A DNA stretch of 64,000 nucleotides from Taiwanofungus camphoratus (Eukaryota; Basidiomycota; Agaricomycetes; Polyporales; Taiwanofungaceae): contig CP021230.1 of NCBI GenBank assembly GCA_003999685.1, positions 620,001-684,000 on the forward strand, given 5' to 3'. Positions 56,470 to 64,000 of this stretch are shown here, piece by piece. Numbering within the stretch: position 1 is the first letter of the stretch; the number at the start of each line of letters is the position of its first letter. The notes beneath the pieces were generated by a model that was not told the DNA's origin, made no database searches, and saw only the letters and a list, made by a program, of their open reading frames with translations. Both the position numbers and the translations under genes were made by a program.

Positions 56470-58465
56470 GGCTCCTGCTTTCACTCCTACTTCCCATCCA
56501 ACTGGCTCCCATTCTACCGCTGGTGATTCTCAAGTCACTGGGATGCCCTCGATTGGCTTGTCGTCTTCGAGGATGTCCGGCGGTACATCTTCAGGGTGAC
56601 CTGCCCCATATCCTGCGCCAGATGCACAGGGATCTCAAACCCAAGCCCAAGTTGAGGCTCTACAACTTGTTCGTGGAGCTTCCTTTGAGATGAAGACCAC
56701 CTCAGTGTCATCTCCACCTCCCTCAGATGCTGCAGAGGCTTTTATGCCAACTCAGCTGTTCATGCCCACCCCCATACCAGAGGTGAGCAACCCCCAAAGG
56801 GACATCGAGGACAACACGTTTATTGATTTCCCACAGGGGGGGCTTGCACCGCATGTCTCGGCTATACCCGAGGCCACAATGTATGCAACAGCCCCCAAAG
56901 TGCAGGTCTTCTAAGGTACCTGCTCATCGCAAGATGAGACTCCAGATTCCCTGCTAGTGGCCATCAGGAAATTGTTGCAACATATCTCATACACTCTACA
57001 CGTTGACCGGGATGCTTACACACGCATCATACAGAGGGATGTTAACAAGTACTGCGCTGAAGCTTACGGGCTTGAGTGGAGGGACACTGCTCAAGCTGCT
57101 CTTCAAGTGGCCAGTCAAATGGTCACATTGATCAGAGCAGAACATATCGTGGATCTTAACGGGATCGGCCATCTGACCACCCGTGTTTGTGAACTAACGG
57201 ACATTAGGGCGAAGTTGGAATCCACCATTGCCGAACAAAGAAGGACCATTGGCGAAATGTCAGCAGCTCTTACATCAGTACTCCCCAAACCATCGGATCA
57301 ATGGTTTGAAGGAGCGTGCACAATGCTTGGGGCCATTGCAACCTCGACCACCAACAATAGTGGCAAGCTTATACAAGCCATCACTACTAACACCTCCACT
57401 CTTCGAGCGTTATTGAAGAGAGTTGAAGGCATTGCTGCTGCGGCACCAGGCTATGCCTCCGCCATGGCCTCATCGTCTGCCAAACAGACGCCCAAGCAGG
57501 TGTGCATCCAGTCGCCACCTAAGGAAGGACCCCAATCTGCATCAACGGATAAGGGAAAGAAGCAAGCGGTACCACCCTCTCCTACCAGGAGTAGGGCGGC
57601 CTCTCCAGCAGCAAAGAAGGTGAATACATCCCAAGTAATCGACCTCACTGCGGACGATAGTCCCAACTGGGATGACATTCGAGGGGCGACCAAGATTGCA
57701 CAAATCGCCCCTAACATTTTATTGTCGGATGCTTTATGCATCGCGCAAGGCATGGCTGCCCCCGCCTAACCATCATCACGACAAGGCAATGGTAGATACA
57801 CATGTGACCCTCGCTCCCATCCTGGCTTAGGATGCGGGCATGGAGTAGGCCCTACGATGATGGCATGGAACCTTACCCGTCCACTAATCACAATTGACGT
57901 CGCCTCACCTGTTCGGCCCCCTCCCGTAATTAAACATGCAACACAACCAGCCTGGGGTGCAAGCCCCAAGACCGTTGTCCTCAGATTCGACCGAGCTCTA
58001 GAACTCGGCGATCTTCTAGATCTCGACAGCCTCAAGGTCGTCATCCGACAACTGTTGGCTGGAGCGGGGGGCTCCGTCAACTATCTTGTGAATGCCATTG
58101 TACCATCTGAAAATGGGGAGGTACACTTGGTATGCAGTAAACGCCCCTCCACAACAGAATTGGGCGCACTTCGAGCTGGCATGGGACGACTAGTCACACC
58201 CCATGTGGCACCTGATGGAATGAACCCGGTTGGGCTTTCGCTCGATTGGGCACATATCATCACTCAAATGGCAATCAAGGCCTTCCTGCTGTATCGAGAA
58301 GGCACTAGGATCGAATATACAATGCTCGAAGTTTATCAAGAACTCGTGTGAAACAACGAATGGGCGGAGGAAACAGTCCTACACCCACATCATTCACCTA
58401 AGGCCCAATATCAATCGGCCTCTGGCGGTAGTGGCTTATTCATATTTGCCATATTTGACACCCGG
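56470..58465 (+). pseudogene. LINE ORF1 (Gag-like), 5' part
   Basis: Starts MAPAFTPTSHPTGSHSTAG at 56470. A TGA at about 56599 (in the context GGG TGA CCT) and a TAA near 56913 interrupt the frame. It continues with LLQHISYTLHVDRDAYTRII and a helical segment (RVCELTDIRAKLESTIAEQR, about 57190-57250) that could form a coiled coil. A Lys/Ser/Pro-rich linker follows, then DLTADDSPNWDDI and, in another frame, PKTVVLRFDRALELGDLLDL and SVNYLVNAIVPSENGEVHLV. The latter is an alpha/beta segment like the RNA-binding part of LINE ORF1 proteins. The TGA is where CGA would fit, consistent with CpG deamination. The LTR unit at 58466 ends this part. Confidence 0.65.
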
Positions 58466-60181
58466 TGATGAGTCCCGTAGCCTCCTGGGCCCCGAATCGC
58501 GATTTTAGGAGCTTTCTAATCCCCCAACCGACCACTCTAAGACTCTTCTACAGCCTACGACAGGAGGGATAGGTCCCTATAATATTCCTAACGCCCCCTT
58601 TCCTTCCTAAACCCTCCTAACACCCTACGAAGTCTTGCGAAGTCACATGAGATGCTACGAGGTTTCGAATGCTAGATGTGAAGTCCCTAACTCCTGCTAA
58701 GTCCACTATCGGACACTGTCGGCCCTCCCATACTGTTCCATTGCATCTAGGTCCTATCTACTACGTCACTCATCCCGGGCTTAGCTAAGAAGTCTTAGCT
58801 AAGTCTCTCCTAGCTCTTGTGATTGCAGCTACCTCCGATAGGCTCCGAAACGGTCCGAAGTTCCGGAAGTTGGACTTAGGAAGCCTTGTGCACCCCCATG
58901 GGTCTCGATCCTATGCCATAAGGTCATCTTAGGGCATATCCATATGGCCCTCCACCCAGTTAGGACACCTCCTACCCCGATTAGGCCAAGTCCTGCTGCT
59001 AAGAACTTTGTGCGCTCTTAGCCCACTAAGATAGGTGATCACGGCGCATGGCTGCTCTCGGATAGTCATCCCGCCCTCGTGAATGAAGTTGGTCACCTTT
59101 CTACCGTACGTAGTTCCCCTGTTTCAGTTCCTAATTAGTTCCTATCCTCCTCATGTTCACTTCGGAGTCCATGCGCTTTAGTACACATTTCGGACTCCTA
59201 AGGATCACTTCGCGCAAGAATAGTTCACCTCACGCTCCCCTATTTAGTCAGAGGTAGTTTACTATGTACGAAAGGGACCCCTCAGTGCACGCTTCTCTCT
59301 TTGGAATACAAGTTCCTCTGTAGCTCCGATCTCAGGAAAGCATCCTCCGTTTCAGTACCTTTGAACTACGTCTACGCTCGCAATATATCTACAAACCACG
59401 TCTACGCTTCCCAAACTACGCACTACGATCTACGAAGTCGCCGTGACTTTGCGCCCTTCAGCACCTCTTATAGCACCTATCTGGTGGGCCTCCGCCTTAG
59501 TTATACCTTTAGGCTCACGTTGCGTCATTCCTACGTCCTACGAATAATCCTACGATTCTCCCATAGCCTTCATTTCGGGCTATAGCACCTCCCTCTACAC
59601 CCTCGAACTCTCCGACCCACACCTCGAAGTCATCAGACACTTCAGAGCTTCCAGCAACCTCGTTCCCCCATTCCTATTCCAAGTATTAGCTCTTCGAACC
59701 ATCCGACCTCTCCTACAAGTCTCCTACGCTAGCCAAACCTCGCCCACCTCGCTTTAACAAACCTCTAAGCCTTACGCCCTTTAGCTAACTCTAGCTAAAA
59801 GGACTTCGCAGCAGTCTCATACCCTCTGCCGCTTAGTAGAAATTATAGTCCATTGGCTTATTGCTCCCTAACTCTATACAGCCTACGAAGTCAGCTCGCG
59901 CAATTTAGCTAAAACTTCGAAGGACTTCGCAGAATCTCGAAGGACTTCGCGTACTTCGGAGGGCCTCGCAAGGCCTTAGGGATCGTATAGCACTTAGGAA
60001 CAAGATCCTGTTGTGCAGGACCCTTGACCCCTTACTCCCCTACTTACAAAAACAAGACATACAGGTTTCCCGGTATCATACAGGTTGTAGCTCCTACCCG
60101 CACATCCTCATGGTTATCACACTACCCCACAGCCACATTGCGGAGCACTCCCTAGGTACCAGGGTCCCCTAGGTCGTATCA
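58466..60181 (-). mobile_element. 1.7-kb LTR-like unit, CpG-rich member of the 1.5-kb family
   Basis: Read on the minus strand it starts TGATACGACCTAGGGG and shares GGAGTAAGGGGTCAAGG and ACAGGATCTTGTTCCTAA with the units at 28917-30955 and 31892-33457. Its other end is GGGACTCATCA. It is rich in CGAAG and GGACTTCGC short repeats and has no ORF of note. Flanks CCCGG and CCAGT are not a clear duplication. It interrupts the LINE ORF1. Confidence 0.6.
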
Positions 60182-61071
60182 CCAGTCTGGTTCTACGGCC
60201 ATCCAGATCATGAAGAAACCAGTCTGTCTTTTCGGCAAGACGTATCGCTTACAACCGTGGATCGAGACTGCAGCCATCCCGCTCTGCCTTTGATGCTGGC
60301 GATGGGGTCATATTGCCCCATTATGCCAGTCTGCTCACGAGTGTTGCGTCAGGTGGTGTCTGTTGCCAAAGGAAGGGCAGCAGCAGCAAAAGCTGCCACC
60401 AGAGGAAAGTTACGCGGCCTTTCTGAAAAGGCACGCAGTGATACAAATTGGTATCTCGGATTCTATACGTTGCCTCAAACGTGAGGGCCTGACCACGATA
60501 GAAGATGGCGAGGTCTTATGGTCGATATAGACCGAGTGTCGTGAAGTCCGTAGACTCGAGCGAGTATCACTCAGATAGGAGCGAGAGGATACAAAACACG
60601 AATATAATAGTAACAAGATCAGACTTAAGGTCCGACCTAAGCTAAAGTGCATGCTATATATACAAGTACCTATCATGAGCACGGACCAAGAACTACTCTA
60701 GGGCAGGAGGTCCGTAATGTGGTACGACTCTGAGTAAATAGAAAGTGGTGCGATCTGGGCGTATTAGCAATATGTGTGAGTAATGGGGAATGTGATAAGC
60801 GGCCCGGATATGAGTCAGAGTCCTATGCGTAAGCAGGGCCGATCCGGGGCCCGTACAGTAATAGTCCATATGTAAGCAATGACCGTGGTAATGACAAGAA
60901 ATAGAAATTGTATCACGCGGCAAACAGCCTGCTCGTCTCGGATCTTCGAGCGAGTCATTCGAGATCATGGACCCTTCTGATGCGGAAGGAGTATCTGGTC
61001 ATGAAAGCAGAGAGATCTGTTCCAGTGACTCGGGCACGCCTAGGCCTCAAGGTGCTGGAGGGTCTGCCACA
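60182..61071 (+). pseudogene. LINE ORF1, 3' part with zinc knuckle
   Basis: After the LTR-like unit the frame gives MKKPVCLFGKTYRLQPWIE, then CWRWGHIAPLC and AHECCVRW. These look like the CCHC knuckles of LINE Gag-like proteins. A TGA just before CWRWGH stands where CGA would fit. The 477-bp solo LTR at 60439-60915 interrupts it; beyond it, SDAEGVSGHESREICSSDSG leads to a TAA near 61071. The zinc knuckle would bind the LINE RNA in the intact family. Confidence 0.6.
60439..60915 (-). mobile_element. solo LTR of the chromovirus family (477 bp)
   Basis: TGATACAAATTGG to AAATTGTATCA, flanked by CGCAG (60434-60438) and CGCGG (60916-60920). It is very close to the 491-bp LTRs of the young chromovirus, with scattered substitutions and a short deletion. 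It keeps AAGATCAGACTTA and TATATATA. Confidence 0.85.
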
Positions 61072-61096
61072 TAAGTGGACAATTCTGTAGTTGCCT

Positions 61097-62092
61097 ATGT
61101 ATAATACACCGCAAAGACCGGTTGTAAATATTACACATGATAGGTCTGAGTCTCCAATCGAGGCACCTGATCCTAACTGCACACCTAGTCCATTGGCTGG
61201 AGGTGAAGAAATTGAGAACGAACCGAACAATCGGCCCGTCCTCACTATAATTAGCACAAATGTCCAGAAATCGGCGGAAAATACTGGTATTTTGTTGGAA
61301 CGACACAGAGATGCAGATATTATCTGCGTCCAGGAGATCTTCTGGGGATGCATCAAAGATGTGGCCTCAGCTAAGTCACAGGATGGGGAGGCATATGAGA
61401 ATACGTCTTCCCACGCCTCATTTAAATGCCTCAGGGCATCGAAAGATTCCCGGGTCGCAGTTTATGTCAACAAGCGGTGGGCTTTGGCCTCTCCGCAAGT
61501 CGTCACCCACAGCGTCTCCCATAAGGATTGCCTTTTGGTAGCGCTCAAGCTTCCGTCCGGAGACTTTAATGTCCTGAACATGTACAACGATAGCACCACA
61601 TTTGATGCTGTCCGATATTTGGAAACACGTGTCCATGCGCTTCCACCTATTGCGTGTATGTGCGGGGATTTCAATCTCCGCCACCCATTATGGGATACAC
61701 AAGCTGCAGGATCTTGGGTGCGGCCTCCGCGCTATGCTGATTCTAATCGCTTTATCGAGCTGGCCCAGGCCGAACTCGATCTGGTCTTGATGAACACCCA
61801 GGACGGTCCAGTCACTTGGCATTCCCATAATATCGCTCTCACACCTGGAGTCATAGACTTGGTGTGGATCGACCCAGTGTACTATGAAGGCCAAGACCTT
61901 CATGTACTCATGTCACATTGCCACAACAGCGACCATGTGGTCCTGCTGTGGGAGATGCCGATTGAGGTTGAGCCAGAACCAGTGCGAGGTATTCCTCGCA
62001 CCGGTGACACGGCCCAACAATTTGTGACGACAACGGCGAAATTGTTCGCTGATTACCCTACACATTTTAGCAGCGCTCAAGGCGTTGAATGA
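61097..62092 (+). CDS. LINE ORF2, endonuclease part
   Basis: An apurinic/apyrimidinic-type endonuclease that nicks target DNA to start LINE integration. From the ATG at 61097: a Ser/Pro-rich leader, then TIISTNVQKSAENTGILL and DADIICVQEIFWG with the metal-binding Glu. MCGDFNLRHPLWD follows with the DFN motif, then GVIDLVWIDPVY and HCHNSDHVVLLWEM with the SDH motif. All main catalytic elements are present. The frame meets TGA at 62090-62092, immediately followed by ATG in the same frame. The overlapping frame ALNEWG at this place suggests a small indel shortly before. Confidence 0.75.
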   Translation: MYNTPQRPVVNITHDRSESPIEAPDPNCTPSPLAGGEEIENEPNNRPVLTIISTNVQKSAENTGILLERHRDADIICVQEIFWGCIKDVASAKSQDGEAYENTSSHASFKCLRASKDSRVAVYVNKRWALASPQVVTHSVSHKDCLLVALKLPSGDFNVLNMYNDSTTFDAVRYLETRVHALPPIACMCGDFNLRHPLWDTQAAGSWVRPPRYADSNRFIELAQAELDLVLMNTQDGPVTWHSHNIALTPGVIDLVWIDPVYYEGQDLHVLMSHCHNSDHVVLLWEMPIEVEPEPVRGIPRTGDTAQQFVTTTAKLFADYPTHFSSAQGVE

Positions 62093-63616
62093 ATGGGGGA
62101 CCGCCTTGAGCGAGACCTCCAAAGACTATGGATGGAGTTTTCGTCAGTGAAACGACCATCCAAACATTCAAAGTCATGGTGGGATGCTGCATGCTCCCGT
62201 GCAGCCACTAAGCTTGCGAACACCCAGCACCGTCTTAGTGCGGCATCTGGGCAGTACCGCTACACACGTCATCAGTTGGGACCTGGCGCTCAGGCCACTG
62301 CAGACGCATATGATGTTGCTGCTGAACTTCGGTCTGAACGGCATAAACAACGTGCAACACTCCGCCTTGCCACGAAGTGGGCGAAGCGTGCACACTTTGA
62401 TCAGATCATGGATGAATCCAATCCCCAATTAATCTCAGACTTTGTCGCATGGACAAAGCCGAGACAGCAAGAGGCCACTATTCAGCTGCGGCAAGCTGAT
62501 GGTGCACCAGTCCAAAGTGCGGCTGATCTTAGTCGTGCCTTTCAAGCTCAGTTCACGCCTGCCAACCCACGGCCGGTGGATCTGTCATTTGTAGACGAAA
62601 TTCCTCAAAGGGAGGAGTTGACTTTACCAGATATTAGTGAGTTTGAGATTCAGGAGAATCTTAAATCCACTAGCAATACATCCGCACCCAGTCTCGATCA
62701 TGTGAACTGGATGTGGATTAAATGGATGGTGGACCGGATCGAGCGCTCTGAGGAGGGTATCAAGACTGATCTAGGTATACACGTGCGGCAGTGGCTGCGC
62801 GCGTACTATAATGCTTGCCTCGATTTCGAGGTCTATCCAAGCGTATTCAAGCGGTCTGTTACGGTGGTTCTACCCAAACCGAACAAACTGGAATATACGC
62901 TAGCGAAGGCCTACAGGTCTATCTGCTTGCTAAACTGTTTTGGCAAACTGTTCGAAAAGATCATTGCCAAACGAATGCAGTGGGATTCCCAGAAATGGGG
63001 AATCCTACACCCATGCCAGTTTGGTGGGGCTATGCAGCATAGCACCACTGACACTGGAATTCAACTAGTGCACAATGTCAAAGAGGCATGGGCGCGCAAC
63101 CTTATCCCATCGGTGCTATTGCTCAATGTGTCGCAGTTCTACCCGTCCATCAATCATGATGCGCTGGTAGGAATCATGCGAAAGCAGGGCTTCAATAGCA
63201 AGCTTTGTAATTTCATGGCAAATTACTTGATTGGGCGAAAAACCCAATTCTTGTTCAATGGCACCTTAACCGATCCATCTGACTTTGATGTCGGAGTCGG
63301 TCAAGGATCGAGTCTATCCCCGATTCTATCTGGGGTTTACATTGCACCGGTCATACACAAGTGGGTGCCAGTCCATTTGGTACAACCGGGCCGTATCGGA
63401 ACCCAGTTCTATGTAGACGATGGTCTCATCATGGCGGCTTCACCAAAGGCTGTTGACGACAGCCCGCAAGCCCTTGTTCTGAAGAACAACACCATTTTGG
63501 CGGATGTCTTCCATGATCTCGTCGGTGATCTGAACCGTTTAGGTTTAGGCGTTGAAGAAGACAAGCTGGAGTTGATGCACTTCTGGAAGCGCCAGAAGAG
63601 GTATTCGACTTCCTGA
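62093..63616 (+). CDS. LINE ORF2, reverse transcriptase part
   Basis: A reverse transcriptase of about 507 residues in the same frame as the endonuclease. Motifs in order are VTVVLPKPNKLEYTLAKAYR, SICLLNCFGKLFEKIIAKRM, QFGGAMQHSTTDTGIQLVH, VLLLNVSQFYPSINHDAL, VGVGQGSSLSPILSGVYIAP and FYVDDGLIMAA. The YxDD box is intact, but motif A has Asn (AAT) where the catalytic Asp (GAT) is expected, so the enzyme should be inactive. CTCGAT to CTCAAT is a CpG-to-CpA change. The frame stops at 63616, before the RNase-H-like and C-terminal parts usual in Tad1; the LTR at 63640 follows. Confidence 0.8.
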   Translation: MGDRLERDLQRLWMEFSSVKRPSKHSKSWWDAACSRAATKLANTQHRLSAASGQYRYTRHQLGPGAQATADAYDVAAELRSERHKQRATLRLATKWAKRAHFDQIMDESNPQLISDFVAWTKPRQQEATIQLRQADGAPVQSAADLSRAFQAQFTPANPRPVDLSFVDEIPQREELTLPDISEFEIQENLKSTSNTSAPSLDHVNWMWIKWMVDRIERSEEGIKTDLGIHVRQWLRAYYNACLDFEVYPSVFKRSVTVVLPKPNKLEYTLAKAYRSICLLNCFGKLFEKIIAKRMQWDSQKWGILHPCQFGGAMQHSTTDTGIQLVHNVKEAWARNLIPSVLLLNVSQFYPSINHDALVGIMRKQGFNSKLCNFMANYLIGRKTQFLFNGTLTDPSDFDVGVGQGSSLSPILSGVYIAPVIHKWVPVHLVQPGRIGTQFYVDDGLIMAASPKAVDDSPQALVLKNNTILADVFHDLVGDLNRLGLGVEEDKLELMHFWKRQKRYSTS

Positions 63617-63639
63617 CCCCTTGGTCTGGATCTAACCAT

Positions 63640-64000
63640 TGTTACGGGGGGTCTACGCCCGTAGGTGACTACTGCGACAGGGGGTCGTTGAGTAGTCAGG
63701 CGTGAAGTGTAAACGAGGAGTCAGCCTGGCTGACAACGAGTACACGTCTAAGTCTTCAACCGCTAGCCCAACGGTCTCGAGAGAGTTGCAGGCTAAGTCA
63801 CAGCCTAAGTCCTAGTGTAGTCACAAGGATATAGATGGTCTAAGGCGACCCGTTGAATAGACAAAGGTATAGGGGCCTAAGCCCAGTCATAAAGTACAAA
63901 TGGTAACGACGGCACCAAAGTACACAGTGTAACTAAGGAGGACAAGATTGGGGCGCTCCGCAGTGAGCCAACCCCTTAAGTACTATGGTGGGTTTAGGGC
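63640..64000 (-). mobile_element. LTR running off the window edge
   Basis: Starts TGTTACGGGGGGTCTACG and follows 26446-26820 nearly base for base to the window end, so it is the same family as the CTGGA-flanked element. Whether it is a solo LTR or part of a whole element cannot be seen. It interrupts the LINE. Confidence 0.8.

Larger units (their letters stand above)
56403..63639 (+). mobile_element. Tad1-like LINE, interrupted by three LTR insertions
   Basis: A non-LTR retrotransposon with two coding regions. The first is Gag-like (56470 to about 61070, interrupted) and the second has endonuclease and reverse transcriptase (61097-63616). The 5' end (CTTCTTGAACCAGTACCACC) resembles that of the short LINE derivative at 25651. 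LTR units at 58466-60181, 60439-60915 and 63640 onward split it, and its 3' end lies beyond the window. In-frame stops and a catalytic substitution show it is not autonomous. It seems moderately old. Confidence 0.8.

Noticed and set aside
60257-60484. Separate small gene starting MDRDCSHPALPL
   Set aside because: The overlapping frame gives the zinc knuckle of LINE ORF1, and this frame runs into the solo LTR at 60439.

Overview
The window reads as nuclear DNA of a filamentous basidiomycete, most likely an Agaricomycete. The conserved genes carry many short introns (about 50-60 bases, GTRNGT donors). The protein families are eukaryotic. The mobile DNA is the usual fungal mix of Ty3/gypsy chromovirus, Ty1/copia, Tad1-like LINEs and small inverted-repeat elements. 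No rRNA, tRNA, CRISPR array or prokaryotic operon was seen.

Left part (1-24 kb) is mostly gene-bearing. It holds a USO1/p115 vesicle-tethering gene (773-4634, +), a convergent RS-rich nuclear protein gene (4904-6248, -), a decayed ABC-transporter fragment (about 6930-7720), an E(z)/EZH2-type SET-domain methyltransferase gene in an AT-rich island (9609-12312, +), two or three small inverted-repeat elements (12478-13879), a DUF1479 oxygenase-like gene (14362-16494, +), the Elongator scaffold gene ELP1 (16651-22148, -) and, divergently, the rRNA-processing gene EFG1 (22481-23863, +).

Right part (25.6-64 kb) is a nest of transposons. A short LINE derivative with a 10-bp target duplication (25651-27150) has a solo LTR in it. 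An old, CpG-poor gypsy element (28141-34065) holds two 1.5-kb LTR-like insertions, one of which itself holds a 500-bp solo LTR. A further LTR element (34195-44465, duplication CTGGA) was hit by a young chromovirus (34267-42361) whose two 491-bp LTRs look identical, and by another LTR. A copia element (44820-50249) sits in a local repeat and carries a solo LTR. A Tad1-like LINE (56403 to at least 63639) is interrupted by three LTR insertions, the last of which runs off the window.

Between copia and LINE lies the one apparently whole non-transposon gene of the right part (50523-53889, +). It is a large P-loop NTPase with a tandemly duplicated N-terminal module and a PD-(D/E)xK nuclease-like motif near its C-terminus. 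This architecture recalls the transposon-derived NTPase-nuclease proteins behind Crinkler-type effectors. It is the best candidate for a little-described system here. A second one is an extra double-zinc-knuckle ORF downstream of the integrase in the young chromovirus.

Gene ends and introns were read by eye. Exon boundaries are approximate, and all family assignments rest on motif recognition without searches.
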